From: Bradyrhizobium sp. CCBAU 53351
Lineage (GTDB): Bacteria; Pseudomonadota; Alphaproteobacteria; Rhizobiales; Xanthobacteraceae
DNA length: 64,000 nt
Assembly (NCBI RefSeq): GCF_015291745.1
Contig: NZ_CP030059.1
Coordinates: 3,313,501-3,377,500 of the forward strand
Reading direction: 5' to 3'
Shown: positions 42,812-51,974 of the stretch, piece after piece
How positions within the stretch are numbered: position 1 is the stretch's first letter
Layout: each line of letters starts with the position of its first letter
Notes under the pieces: model-generated
Databases searched by the model: none
The model's input: the letters and a program-made list of their open reading frames with translations, nothing else
Told to the model about the DNA's origin: nothing
Program-made: the position numbers and the translations under genes

Positions 42812-44107
42812 TCAGGCCGCCGCCCTCTCGATATCGGCCCGGATCGACCGCGCCGCCCAGATGAAGAGCAGGGCGCCGAGCGTGGTCGTGACCGCCGCGG
42901 AGAGCAGGGAATAGCGCACGGCCTCGGCGCCATAGCTGCCCTTCAAGGCATCGTTGACCATGCCGACCGCGAGCGGGCCGACGCCCTGGCCGAAGCAGGT
43001 GGCGGTGAGCGCGATCAGCGCGGAGGCGAGTGCCCGCATGCTGGGCTTGGCCACGGTCTGCGCGATCGCGAAGATCGGCCCGAGATGGAAGCCGACCAGG
43101 AACGAGGTCAGCGCCAGCATGGCCACCATCATCGCAAAGTTCTGCGTCAGCATGCTCAGCGCGAACACCGGGCCGGCCAGGCCGGAGGTGACCGCGGGCG
43201 CCCACAGCTTCCAGCGATCGTCGCGCCGGCTGATTTGGGCGACCACGAAGCCGCCGAGCAGGGTGCCGGCCATGCCGGCGAGCCCCTTGAAGGTGCCGGC
43301 ATAGGTGCCGATCTCGGCGCTCGACAGATGGTGCACGCGTGCGAGGAATGGCGGGATCCAGGCCGCGGTCGCATAGTTCGTGTAGGTGGTCAGGCAGAAG
43401 CCGATCAACACGATGATGAAGCTGCGCTGCGAGGCGAGGAAGCGCAGCGTCGGCCCCAGCGGCTCGGGCACGAAGCTTTCCTGCATCGCCCCGCGCTTCG
43501 GCTCGGAGATCGTCAGCCACAGGACCAATGCGAGCAGGATGCCGGGCAGGCCGGCGACATAGAACGCCATCCGCCAGCCATAGTGCTGGTTGACGTAGCC
43601 GCCGACGAAATAGCCGAGGAAGACACCGAGATAGGTGCCGATGGCGTAGATGCCGAGCGCGCGCGGACGCTCGTTCTTGGCAAAGAGATCGGCGACGATC
43701 GACTGCGAGGCGGGGGAGCCGGCGGACTCGCCGATGCCGACGCCGATGCGCGCCAGCGCCAGCGACGTCAGGCTGGTGGCCGCGCCGCACAGCGCCGTCA
43801 TCGCGCTCCAGAACGCAAAGGCGACAGCCACGATGTTGCGCCGGTTGAGCCGGTCGGCGACGCGCGCGATGGGAATGCCGAGCAGGGAATAGAACAGCGC
43901 GAAGCCGAAGCCGGCGAGCAGGCCCATCATGGTGTCGCTGAGCTGGAACTCCTTCTTGATCGGCTCGATCAGGACGTTGAAGATCGTGCGGTCGAGGAAG
44001 TTCAGCGCATAGATGATGGTGAGCAGGCCCAGCACGTAATAGCGCCGCGGCGAGGGCGTGGCCGCAGCAGCCGTTTGCACCGACATCTGTGATGTCACAT
44101 CGACCAT
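42812..44107 (-). CDS. MFS transporter, spinster-like
   Basis: A 431-residue twelve-helix inner-membrane transporter. It belongs to the spinster-type MFS group: YALNFLDRTIFNVLIEPIKKEFQLSDTMMGLLAG near the N-terminus, then GIPIARVADRLNRRNIV (MFS signature loop between helices two and three) and ARIGVGIGESAGSP. Downstream of and co-directional with the Rieske oxygenase (61 bases between), so it probably carries the oxygenase substrate into the cell. The ATG at 44107 has GGTGGA before it; a TTG at 44119 is an alternative. Confidence 0.9.
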   Translation of the reverse strand: MVDVTSQMSVQTAAAATPSPRRYYVLGLLTIIYALNFLDRTIFNVLIEPIKKEFQLSDTMMGLLAGFGFALFYSLLGIPIARVADRLNRRNIVAVAFAFWSAMTALCGAATSLTSLALARIGVGIGESAGSPASQSIVADLFAKNERPRALGIYAIGTYLGVFLGYFVGGYVNQHYGWRMAFYVAGLPGILLALVLWLTISEPKRGAMQESFVPEPLGPTLRFLASQRSFIIVLIGFCLTTYTNYATAAWIPPFLARVHHLSSAEIGTYAGTFKGLAGMAGTLLGGFVVAQISRRDDRWKLWAPAVTSGLAGPVFALSMLTQNFAMMVAMLALTSFLVGFHLGPIFAIAQTVAKPSMRALASALIALTATCFGQGVGPLAVGMVNDALKGSYGAEAVRYSLLSAAVTTTLGALLFIWAARSIRADIERAAA

Positions 44108-44168
44108 CGCGTCCACCAATTTGTCTTTGTTATCGTTGTCGATCCAGCTCTTGTCTTGAGCCGGTTGC

Positions 44169-45359
44169 TCAGCCTTCGCGGATGTAGTTCCCCGCTTCGA
44201 ATGCGACCGGCGGCGCGCTTTGATCGAACGAGACGCCGATCGGATCGCGGCCGGCTTCCATCGCTTCGAGCTGGTCGCACAGCATGCGCCGGATCATGAG
44301 GATGCCGCGGTCGCTCTGGCCGAAATGCTCTTCCGAATGAACGGTGACCTCGCCCTGGCCGACCTGGGCCTCGTAGTCGCCCGGAAATTGCTGGTGCTCT
44401 TGCTCGGTCATGTCCCACCAGAACTTGCCGTTGAACTTCGAGCGCATGCGGCTGATGTCGCCGGAGTTCTTGACGCGGCCGGCGACATAGATCCGGAACG
44501 AGGTGTCATCGATCGGAAGCACCCAGCCGATCGATTCGACGCGGGCGAACTGCGCGACGCGCGGGTTCGGCACCACGCGCAAGGTCGGCAGCGCGGCTTC
44601 GGTGACGCGATAGAAAACCTTGCCGTCGTCCTGCTTGCGGATCGAGCGCACGGCGATGCCGCGCGGCGTCTTGTCGAACTTCACCTCCGGGATCGAGGCC
44701 ATCATGTTGGTGAATTGCGGCCCCGAGAACGAGCCGTGCAGCACCGGGACATGATAGGGATCGACCACGTTCTCGAAATGCTGCAGCCAGTTGCAGGGGA
44801 TGATGGCGGGGCCGCCGCCGCCGATCGAGGAATCGTCGGCCTCGACGAACTCGCCATCGTCCATCTGCTCGAGACATTCGTAAGCCGGCAGCACGGGACG
44901 TTTCTCGGCCGGCCCCATATAGGCGAAGATCAGGCCGTAGCGCTCCTCGACCGGATACCAGGGCTGGCGTACCTTGTCCTTGTACGGAGCGCCATCGGGC
45001 TCGCAGGGCTGCTCCAGGCAATGGCCTTCGGTATCGAATTTCCAGCCGTGATAGCAGCAGCGGATGCCGTCCTCCTCGACCTTGCCGTAATAGAGCGTGG
45101 TGCCGCGGTGACAGCAGCGGGCGTGCAAGAGCCCGGCGCGCCCGTGCTTGTCGCGAAACAGCACCAGATCCTCGCCCAGCGTGCGCACCTTTTTCGGCGT
45201 GTCGGTGGCATCGCTGATCAGTCCGACCGGGTGCCAGTAGCGGCGCAGCAGCTCGCCCATCGGCGTGCCGCGCACGACCGAGGTCAGCTCGGTGCGGCTG
45301 TGCGCCGGCTTCATCGCATAGGCCGTGCCGAGATCGCGATCCCGCTGAGTGATGGTCAT
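44169..45359 (-). CDS. Rieske aromatic ring-hydroxylating oxygenase, alpha subunit
   Basis: A 396-residue terminal oxygenase predicted to hydroxylate or demethylate an aromatic substrate. The Rieske [2Fe-2S] ligands are in ARCCHRGTTLYYG and IRCCYHGWKFD (Cys-x-His and Cys-x2-His). The mononuclear iron site is NVVDPYHVPVLHG (Asn/Asp-x2-His-x4-His). The start at 45359 is chosen for GGGAGG before the ATG; an upstream frame to 45443 lacks such a site. No reductase or ferredoxin gene lies nearby, so electrons must come from elsewhere. MarR regulator divergent; MFS transporter downstream. Substrate not readable. Confidence 0.9.
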   Translation of the reverse strand: MTITQRDRDLGTAYAMKPAHSRTELTSVVRGTPMGELLRRYWHPVGLISDATDTPKKVRTLGEDLVLFRDKHGRAGLLHARCCHRGTTLYYGKVEEDGIRCCYHGWKFDTEGHCLEQPCEPDGAPYKDKVRQPWYPVEERYGLIFAYMGPAEKRPVLPAYECLEQMDDGEFVEADDSSIGGGGPAIIPCNWLQHFENVVDPYHVPVLHGSFSGPQFTNMMASIPEVKFDKTPRGIAVRSIRKQDDGKVFYRVTEAALPTLRVVPNPRVAQFARVESIGWVLPIDDTSFRIYVAGRVKNSGDISRMRSKFNGKFWWDMTEQEHQQFPGDYEAQVGQGEVTVHSEEHFGQSDRGILMIRRMLCDQLEAMEAGRDPIGVSFDQSAPPVAFEAGNYIREG

Positions 45360-45452
45360 GCTGGTCCTCCCGCTCCGGCCCATGGGGCCGTGCGCATTCT
45401 TGCGCCCTGCCTGGAGTGAAAAATAGTTCGATGACAATGTCAACGATCTTCT

Positions 45453-45473
45453 AAATGCCTCTTAGAGGCATTT
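45453..45473. promoter_or_regulatory. Perfect 21-bp dyad, probable MarR operator
   Basis: AAATGCCTCT-T-AGAGGCATTT is a perfect 10-bp-arm dyad with a single central base, in the 166-base gap between the divergent oxygenase (45359) and MarR (45526) starts. Its length and symmetry fit a MarR dimer site that could block both promoters. Confidence 0.75.
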
Positions 45474-45525
45474 GATGAGCCGACCGGCGCTTGGCAGGTC
45501 TCGGCTTTCTTGGCAGAGGTGGGTC

Positions 45526-46041
45526 ATGAGTCAGACCGAAGGCAGGGGCGGGGCGACGTCGCCCGCATTGGACGAGAGCGAACCGTCGGCCCCGATCACC
45601 GTGATGCTGTCGTCGCGACTGATGGTGCTTGCCAATCTGCTCAAGCGCGGCGCGATCCTGCGCTACAAGCGCCTCACCGGATTGTCCTCGGTCGAGTTCG
45701 GTCTCGTCGCCTCGCTCGGCCGCCGGCCGCCGATGAGCGTGGCGCGGCTCGCCGAGGCCGTCGGCCAGGACAAGGGACAGATCAGCCGTGCGCTCGCCAA
45801 TCTGCTCTCGCGCAAGCTGATCGCGAAGACCGCAAATCCAAAAGACAGCCGCGAGGTGCTGATCTCGCTCACCCCTGCGGGTCTCGCCGCGCATGATGCG
45901 ATCGTCGAAGGCGCGCAGGAACGTAACCGCCGCTTGCTCGAGCAACTGAGCGAAGCCGAGTTCAACACGCTGCTGGCGCAGGTCGACCAGCTCACGGCGA
46001 TCGCCGCCGAGATGCTCGAGAGCGAGAAGAGCGCGCGCTGA
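45526..46041 (+). CDS. MarR-family transcriptional regulator
   Basis: A 171-residue winged-helix dimer. The DNA-binding segment is MSVARLAEAVGQDKGQISRALANLLSRKLIAKTANPKDSREVLISLTPAG, with the wing DSREVLI-typical of MarR; the dimer helices flank it. It is predicted to bind the perfect dyad at 45453 and to repress the divergent oxygenase-MFS operon until an aromatic ligand arrives. The ATG at 45526 has GAGGTGGG upstream; an earlier in-frame ATG at 45472 lies inside the operator. Confidence 0.88.
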   Translation: MSQTEGRGGATSPALDESEPSAPITVMLSSRLMVLANLLKRGAILRYKRLTGLSSVEFGLVASLGRRPPMSVARLAEAVGQDKGQISRALANLLSRKLIAKTANPKDSREVLISLTPAGLAAHDAIVEGAQERNRRLLEQLSEAEFNTLLAQVDQLTAIAAEMLESEKSAR

Positions 46042-46073
46042 TTTTCGCGGCCATCTCCGGACTTCCTGGATCG

Positions 46074-46097
46074 CTTCTAAGAGTCCTTCTAAGACCT
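46074..46097. promoter_or_regulatory. Two 12-base direct repeats CTTCTAAGA upstream of TonB receptor
   Basis: CTTCTAAGA at 46074 and again at 46086, a period of 12 bases, between the MarR stop and the TonB receptor. TTCTAA is the half-site of the Irr iron-control element; it also occurs once next to the MarR dyad (CTTCTAA at 45448). Regulator unknown. Confidence 0.35.
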
Positions 46098-46203
46098 TTT
46101 CAATTAGGGGATTTTCGCGCGCTCCCATAAGCGTCACGTCGAAGCGCATGCCGTCCGGGGACAGGCGGCATCACGCATCGAACATGCAGTTTGGGGTGGC
46201 GCG

Positions 46204-48471
46204 TTGAACAGTCTGGGAATGCTGCGGTCGGCCGTGTTGGCGACCGCGTCCGCTTTGGTTTTGATGCCGCAGGCATCGCTTGCACAATCTTCCGCGCAGA
46301 GTGGCGCAACGAGCCTGCCGGCGGTGACCGTCACCGCGCCGGAGGCCCGCCGCCGCGCGGCCGCAACTCCCCAGCGCCGCGTGCCGCGCTCCTCGGTGCA
46401 GGCCGCCAACAGGAACAAGCCCCAGCCGCAGCGCGATGTCGGCTTCGTCGAGACGCCGCGCGGTCCGGTGAACGGCTACGCCGCCGGCCGCAGCTCGTCC
46501 GGCACCAAGACCAACACGCCGATCATCGAGACACCGCAATCGGTGTCGGTCATCGGCGCGGAGCAGATCCGCGACCAGAAGCCGAACAAGCTCGACGAGG
46601 TGCTGCGCTACACCGCCGGTGTGCGGGCCGGGACCTTTGGCGCGGATACGCGCAACGACTGGTGGCTGATCCGTGGCTTCAAGTCCGACGATGTCGGGCT
46701 GTTCCTTGACGGCATGCAGCTGTTCTACACGTCTTATGCGAGCTGGAAGCTCCAGCCGTCCAACATGGAGCGCGTCGAGGTGCTGCGCGGTCCGTCGGCG
46801 GTGCTCTATGGCGGATCGAGCCCGAGCGGCATCGTCAACGTCATCAGCAAGATGCCGCCGGCCGATCCGATCCGCTACGTCGAGACCGGCGTCAACAATT
46901 TCGGCAATGCCTATGTCGGGTTCGATTTCGGTGGGCCGGTCGCGACGCAGCCTCAGGATGGCAAGCTGTTCTACCGCGTCGTCGGCCAGGTGCAGAACGG
47001 CCCGACGCAGGTCAACTTCACGGCCGACAACAACTACTTCATCGCACCGTCTGTGACCTGGAAGCCGGATGCCGACACAACGTTCACGGTGCTGGCCTCG
47101 GCTTCGAAGCAGGACACCCGCGGCATCAACTTCCTGCCCTATGTCGGTACGGTGACGAATGCCTCCTATGGCAGGATTCCGACCAGCTTCTTCGGCGGCG
47201 ATCCCAGCGTCGACAAGTTCACGCGCGAGCAGGAGATGCTCGGCTACCAGTTCGAGCGCCATCTCACCGATGACCTCACGTTCCGGCAGAACGCGCGGTT
47301 TGCGCATATCGACCTGACCTATCGCGGCTATGTCGGCAACGATGCCAATCAGGCGACCGCCACATTCAATCGCTACAATTGGTATGCGAAGAACACGGCC
47401 AATCAGGCCGATCTCGACAACCAGCTCGAATATCGCTTCAACACCGGCCCGGTGAGGCACACCATGCTTTTCGGTGTCGATCTGAAGGGCTATCAGATCG
47501 ACGATTACCAGGCCTTCGGGTTCGGCGTGCCCTCGATCAGCATCTTCAATCCCGTCTACGGCGGAGCCGAAACGCCGCTGCCGACCACGCCGTTCCGCAA
47601 CTTCCTGATTACGCAGAAGCAGGCCGGCACCTATCTCCAGGACCAGATGAAGCTCGGCGATTTCACGCTGGTCCTGAGCGGGCGGAATGATTGGGTCGAG
47701 ACGACGCAGGACGCCCGCGACACGGGCGCCAGTGTCGACAGCCGCAACGACAGCAGGTTCAGCGGTCGCGCGGGACTGATCTACAATTTCGACAACGGCA
47801 TTGCGCCCTACGTCTCCTACTCGACCAGCTACAATCCGATCATCGGACTCAACGCGCAGAACAAATTGTTCCTGCCGGAGGCGGGCAAACAGGCCGAGAT
47901 CGGTGTGAAGGTCGCACCAAAGGGGTTCGACGGCTATTTCACGGTCTCGGCCTTCGACCTGGTCCGTCAGAATGTCGCGACGACGCTGCCGGGCAGTGTT
48001 CCTGTCCTGCAGAACCAGACCGGTGAGGTCACGTCGCGGGGCATCGAGCTCGAGGCTGTTGCGAACCCCACGAAGGAGCTGAAGCTGGTCGGCGCCTTCA
48101 CGGCCTATCATCTGTTCAACAGCCGGGATCTCGATCCGTCCCTGGTCGGCAAGACACCGACCAACACGCCCGAGCTGCTGGTCTCCGGCTGGGCGGACTA
48201 CACCTTCAAGGACGGACCGCTCGAGGGCTTCGGCTTCGGCGGCGGCGTCCGCTACATCGGCTCGTCGTGGGCCGATACGGCCAACACCCTCGAGGTCCCT
48301 GCAGTGGTGCTCGGCGACCTCGCGCTCCACTACGAATGGCAGAACTGGCGTACCGCCTTCAACGTCATCAACCTGACCGACAAGATCTACGTCGCGAGCT
48401 GCGCGTCGGCCACGTCCTGCTTCTACGGCGACCGCCGGCGGGTCACCGCCAGCGTTTCCTACAAATGGTGA
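46204..48471 (+). CDS. TonB-dependent siderophore receptor
   Basis: A 755-residue outer-membrane beta-barrel receptor for a ferric siderophore (FhuA/FoxA type). After a signal peptide (SAVLATASALVLMPQASLAQ) the plug domain has TPIIETPQSVSVIGAEQIRDQKPNKLDEVLRYTAGV, then the FERGEVLRGPSAVLYG motif (here VEVLRGPSAVLYGGSSPSGIVNVISK). The barrel ends in FYGDRRRVTASVSYKW with an aromatic terminal residue, as outer-membrane insertion requires. The N-terminus holds a long basic linker (residues 35-80). The start is TTG 46204 after GGGGTGG, or ATG 46219 five codons later; both keep the signal peptide. No siderophore synthesis gene is adjacent. Confidence 0.9.
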   Translation: MNSLGMLRSAVLATASALVLMPQASLAQSSAQSGATSLPAVTVTAPEARRRAAATPQRRVPRSSVQAANRNKPQPQRDVGFVETPRGPVNGYAAGRSSSGTKTNTPIIETPQSVSVIGAEQIRDQKPNKLDEVLRYTAGVRAGTFGADTRNDWWLIRGFKSDDVGLFLDGMQLFYTSYASWKLQPSNMERVEVLRGPSAVLYGGSSPSGIVNVISKMPPADPIRYVETGVNNFGNAYVGFDFGGPVATQPQDGKLFYRVVGQVQNGPTQVNFTADNNYFIAPSVTWKPDADTTFTVLASASKQDTRGINFLPYVGTVTNASYGRIPTSFFGGDPSVDKFTREQEMLGYQFERHLTDDLTFRQNARFAHIDLTYRGYVGNDANQATATFNRYNWYAKNTANQADLDNQLEYRFNTGPVRHTMLFGVDLKGYQIDDYQAFGFGVPSISIFNPVYGGAETPLPTTPFRNFLITQKQAGTYLQDQMKLGDFTLVLSGRNDWVETTQDARDTGASVDSRNDSRFSGRAGLIYNFDNGIAPYVSYSTSYNPIIGLNAQNKLFLPEAGKQAEIGVKVAPKGFDGYFTVSAFDLVRQNVATTLPGSVPVLQNQTGEVTSRGIELEAVANPTKELKLVGAFTAYHLFNSRDLDPSLVGKTPTNTPELLVSGWADYTFKDGPLEGFGFGGGVRYIGSSWADTANTLEVPAVVLGDLALHYEWQNWRTAFNVINLTDKIYVASCASATSCFYGDRRRVTASVSYKW

Positions 48472-49205
48472 AGGGAGGGTGAGGACAGGGAAGGGCAGTC
48501 TCGTGCCTGCCTGATCGCGTCCTCCTCCTGCCCTGCCGACCGGACGACCGCGGATCTTCCGTTGGGGAGATCGATGAGCTCCAGGCAATGCCCCCCGGCC
48601 GGAAGCTCATGCGAGCGCGGCGCGTGCAACGACCCAGCAAGTCGCCGCCGCGCTCGCGGTCGGCCGTACTGCACTATAACGCAGACGATGTGGTTCTCGC
48701 CGGAGGCAGGACCGATCCTGCCCTGATGCATGGCTCGTCTGATCACTTGCGCCTGTGGATAGGTGACTTGCTGCAACCCAACGTGGCTCACGGCTGCGAC
48801 AATCACCGGCTCCCGGGCGTCGTTGCTGCCGCAGACGGCCAGCCACTATGTCGACGGGGTGACAGTCGGGGTTCCTGAGGTCGGCCTTATCCCCGGTTGG
48901 GTGCGCCGCCGCACCCGAAAACCCGGCGTTTTTCTCGGGCGATCCATGGCAAATCGCTGCCGCAGCCCGTGCGCCGCAATCTCCGGACCGCTGTCCTTTG
49001 AAAACCGGCGGCCGCCCTTGCTGGCCCTGCCGATCTGCTCCATACCAGCGCGGGGTGATTCCGGGATTTTCACCGTGCTGGGGGCGGCAAAGGGCCTGAA
49101 AAGAGCGTGTCTTGCGCCCATTGGTGCACTGCGCTAAGGCTCAGAACAATTCCAAATCGGACGAATCCGTGGCTGTCCCGAGGCTGCGGGAAAAAGGGCT
49201 CGCCA
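48472..49205. other. Longest intergenic gap, no supported gene
   Basis: This 734-base gap lies between the TonB receptor and nuoA. A minus-strand GTG-started frame of 115 residues (48459-48806, ending SLHHL) has no recognised product and overlaps the TonB stop by 13 bases, so it is not called. Most of the rest is GC-rich without clear hairpin terminators. The last 100 bases, with GTCTTGCG and GCGCTAAGG spaced like promoter boxes, may hold the nuo promoter, but not convincingly. Confidence 0.4.
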
Positions 49206-49571
49206 ATGAGCGGCATTCTGCAGAACTATCTTCCACTCGTCGTCTTCATAGGTGTCGCGGGCCTTATCGGCCTCGTGCTGCTGATCGCGCCCTTCATCGT
49301 GGCGTTCCAGCAGCCGGATCCGGAAAAGCTGTCGGCGTATGAATGCGGTTTCAACGCCTTCGACGACGCGCGCATGAAGTTCGACGTCCGCTTCTACCTG
49401 GTCGCCATCCTCTTCATCATCTTCGACCTCGAGGTGGCGTTCCTGTTTCCGTGGGCGGTGGCGTTCGGCAAGCTTGGCGCGACCGGCTTCTGGTCCATGG
49501 TGGTGTTTCTCGCCGTGCTGACGGTCGGGTTCGCCTATGAATGGAAGAAGGGAGCACTCGAATGGGATTGA
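49206..49571 (+). CDS. nuoA: NADH-quinone oxidoreductase subunit A
   Basis: A 121-residue three-helix membrane subunit at the junction of complex I arms. It starts [20 protein letters not shown], contains [22 protein letters not shown], the family signature, and ends in [10 protein letters not shown]. An upstream in-frame start at 49107 would add residues with no homologue-like content. Overlaps nuoB by ten bases (ATGGGATTGA). First gene of the 14-subunit operon nuoA to nuoN. Confidence 0.97.
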   Translation: MSGILQNYLPLVVFIGVAGLIGLVLLIAPFIVAFQQPDPEKLSAYECGFNAFDDARMKFDVRFYLVAILFIIFDLEVAFLFPWAVAFGKLGATGFWSMVVFLAVLTVGFAYEWKKGALEWD

Positions 49572-50149
49572 ACCCTGCATCGTCCGCGGGTCCGGTCGTC
49601 GCGCCGGCCGCCAAGGGCATCCTGGATCCCTCGACCGGCAGGCCGGTCGGGGCCAATGATCCGTTCTTCCTCGAGGTCAACTCCGAGCTGTCCGACAAGG
49701 GCTTCTTCGTAGCCGCGACCGACGACCTCATCACCTGGGCTCGCACCGGCTCGCTGATGTGGATGACCTTCGGTCTCGCCTGCTGCGCGGTCGAGATGAT
49801 GCAGGTGTCGATGCCGCGCTACGACGTCGAGCGCTTCGGTTTCGCGCCGCGTGCCTCGCCGCGCCAGTCCGACGTGATGATCGTCGCGGGTACGCTGACC
49901 AACAAGATGGCGCCGGCGCTGCGCAAGGTCTACGACCAGATGCCCGAGCCGCGCTACGTCATCTCGATGGGCTCCTGCGCCAATGGCGGCGGCTATTATC
50001 ACTATTCCTACTCGGTCGTGCGCGGCTGCGACCGCATCGTTCCGATCGACATCTACGTGCCGGGCTGCCCGCCCACGGCGGAAGCGCTGCTCTACGGCGT
50101 GCTGCTGCTGCAGAAGAAGATCCGGCGCACCGGCACCATCGAACGCTAA
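49562..50149 (+). CDS. nuoB: NADH-quinone oxidoreductase subunit B
   Basis: A 195-residue soluble subunit that carries the N2 [4Fe-4S] cluster next to quinone. Ligands are in [18 protein letters not shown] (adjacent cysteines), [17 protein letters not shown] and [14 protein letters not shown]. The N-terminal 30 residues are a variable alphaproteobacterial extension. The start at 49562 is inside the nuoA end, giving translational coupling. Confidence 0.98.
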   Translation: MGLNPASSAGPVVAPAAKGILDPSTGRPVGANDPFFLEVNSELSDKGFFVAATDDLITWARTGSLMWMTFGLACCAVEMMQVSMPRYDVERFGFAPRASPRQSDVMIVAGTLTNKMAPALRKVYDQMPEPRYVISMGSCANGGGYYHYSYSVVRGCDRIVPIDIYVPGCPPTAEALLYGVLLLQKKIRRTGTIER

Positions 50150-50160
50150 GGTTTTACGTC

Positions 50161-50775
50161 ATGGACGACGCCAAGCTCGACGCCCTGGGGCAGACGATCG
50201 TTAGCGCGCTTCCGGGCGCCGCCACCGGTCATTCGGTGGCCTTCAACCAGCTGACGGTTGATGTCGAGGCCAGCAAGATCGTCGAGGTGGTCAAGTACCT
50301 CCGCGACGATCCGAACTGCCGCTTCGTCAACTTCACCGACATCACGGCCGCCGACTATCCGTCGCGCGAAAAGCGCTTCGACGTGATCTATCACTTCCTG
50401 TCACCGACCTTGAACGCGCGCATCCGCCTCAAGGCCCAGGCCGACGAGACCACGCAGGTGCCGTCGCTGATCGAAATCTTCCCCGGCGCCGACTGGTTCG
50501 AGCGCGAGGCCTACGACCTCTACGGCGTGTTCTTCGTCGGCCATCCCGACATGCGCCGCATCCTCACCGATTACGGCTTCGAGGGTCATCCGCTGCGCAA
50601 GGACTTTCCGACCACCGGTTTCGTCGAGGTCCGCTACGACGACCAGGAGAAGCGGGTGGTGTACGAGCCCGTGCGTCTGAACCAGGAATTCCGCAAGTTC
50701 GATTTCCTCTCGCCATGGGAAGGCGCGGACTATCCGGTCCTCCCGGGGGATGAAAAAGCGGGGCCGAAGGTCTGA
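50161..50775 (+). CDS. nuoC: NADH-quinone oxidoreductase subunit C (30 kDa)
   Basis: A 204-residue peripheral subunit of the connecting arm. The family signature [27 protein letters not shown] region and [37 protein letters not shown] is present. Separate nuoC and nuoD genes (not fused as in E. coli). It starts 11 bases after nuoB. Confidence 0.98.
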   Translation: MDDAKLDALGQTIVSALPGAATGHSVAFNQLTVDVEASKIVEVVKYLRDDPNCRFVNFTDITAADYPSREKRFDVIYHFLSPTLNARIRLKAQADETTQVPSLIEIFPGADWFEREAYDLYGVFFVGHPDMRRILTDYGFEGHPLRKDFPTTGFVEVRYDDQEKRVVYEPVRLNQEFRKFDFLSPWEGADYPVLPGDEKAGPKV

Positions 50776-50777
50776 TC

Positions 50778-51974
50778 ATGAACGAGCAACCCGAACAGCT
50801 TCGCAATTTCACCATCAATTTCGGACCGCAGCATCCGGCGGCGCACGGCGTGTTGCGCCTGGTGCTGGAGCTTGACGGCGAAGTCGTCGCGCGCGTCGAT
50901 CCGCACATCGGTCTCTTGCATCGCGGCACCGAGAAGCTGATCGAGCAGAAGACCTATCTGCAGGCGATCCCGTATTTCGACCGGCTCGACTACGTCGCGC
51001 CGATGAACCAGGAGCACGCCTTCTGCCTCGCCGCCGAGAAGCTGCTCGGCATCGAGGTGCCGCGCCGCGGCCAGCTGATCCGCGTGCTCTATTGCGAGAT
51101 CGGCCGCATCCTGTCTCATCTTCTCAACGTCACCACGCAGGCGATGGACGTCGGCGCGCTGACCCCGCCGCTGTGGGGCTTCGAAGAGCGCGAGAAGCTG
51201 ATGGTGTTCTACGAGCGCGCCTCGGGCAGCCGTATGCACGCGGCTTACTTCCGCGTCGGCGGCGTGCATCAGGATCTGCCGCAGAAGCTGGTCGACGACA
51301 TCGAGGCCTGGTGCGATCCGTTCCTGAAAGTCGTGGACGATCTCGACCGGCTGCTCACCGCCAACCGCATCTTCAAGCAGCGCAACGTCGACATCGGCGT
51401 GGTGCCGCTGAAGGAGGCCTGGGAGTGGGGCTTCTCGGGCGTGATGGTGCGCGGCTCGGGCGCAGCCTGGGATTTGCGCAAGTCGCAGCCCTACGAGTGC
51501 TACGCCGAGATGGATTTCGACATTCCGATCGGCAAGAACGGCGACTGCTACGACCGCTATCTGATCCGCATGGAAGAGATGCGCCAGTCCGTGCGCATCA
51601 TGAAGCAGTGCATCCAGAAGCTGAACGCGCCTGAAGGCAAGGGGCCGGTTGTCGTCGAAGACAACAAGGTCGCGCCGCCGCGCCGTGGCGAGATGAAGCG
51701 CTCGATGGAAGCGCTGATCCACCACTTCAAGCTCTACACTGAAGGCGTCCACGTGCCGGCCGGCGAGGTCTACGCCGCGGTCGAGGCGCCGAAGGGCGAG
51801 TTCGGCGTCTATCTGATCTCCGACGGCACCAACAAGCCGTACAAGTGCAAGATCCGCGCGCCGGGCTTTGCGCATCTGCAGGCCATGGACCACATCTGCC
51901 GCGGCCATCTGCTCGCCGACGTCTCGGCGATCCTCGGCTCGCTCGACATCGTGTTCGGAGAGGTCGATCGGTGA
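50778..51974 (+). CDS. nuoD: NADH-quinone oxidoreductase subunit D (49 kDa)
   Basis: A 398-residue subunit that builds the quinone-binding pocket with NuoB. Signature [21 protein letters not shown] and [20 protein letters not shown] near the N-terminus; [18 protein letters not shown] in the middle; the C-terminus ends DIVFGEVDR, the standard ending. Its TGA stop overlaps the start of an FkbM-family methyltransferase by one base (TGATG), an unusual junction for complex I operons, where nuoE normally follows. Confidence 0.98.
   Translation: MNEQPEQLRNFTINFGPQHPAAHGVLRLVLELDGEVVARVDPHIGLLHRGTEKLIEQKTYLQAIPYFDRLDYVAPMNQEHAFCLAAEKLLGIEVPRRGQLIRVLYCEIGRILSHLLNVTTQAMDVGALTPPLWGFEEREKLMVFYERASGSRMHAAYFRVGGVHQDLPQKLVDDIEAWCDPFLKVVDDLDRLLTANRIFKQRNVDIGVVPLKEAWEWGFSGVMVRGSGAAWDLRKSQPYECYAEMDFDIPIGKNGDCYDRYLIRMEEMRQSVRIMKQCIQKLNAPEGKGPVVVEDNKVAPPRRGEMKRSMEALIHHFKLYTEGVHVPAGEVYAAVEAPKGEFGVYLISDGTNKPYKCKIRAPGFAHLQAMDHICRGHLLADVSAILGSLDIVFGEVDR

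Noticed and set aside
46171..48588. 805-residue minus-strand open frame opposite the TonB receptor
   Set aside because: Antisense shadow; the plus strand carries a complete receptor with signal peptide and plug motif.
48459..48806. 115-residue minus-strand frame after the TonB receptor
   Set aside because: GTG start without a clear ribosome binding site, no family, and overlap with the TonB stop; too weak to call as a gene.
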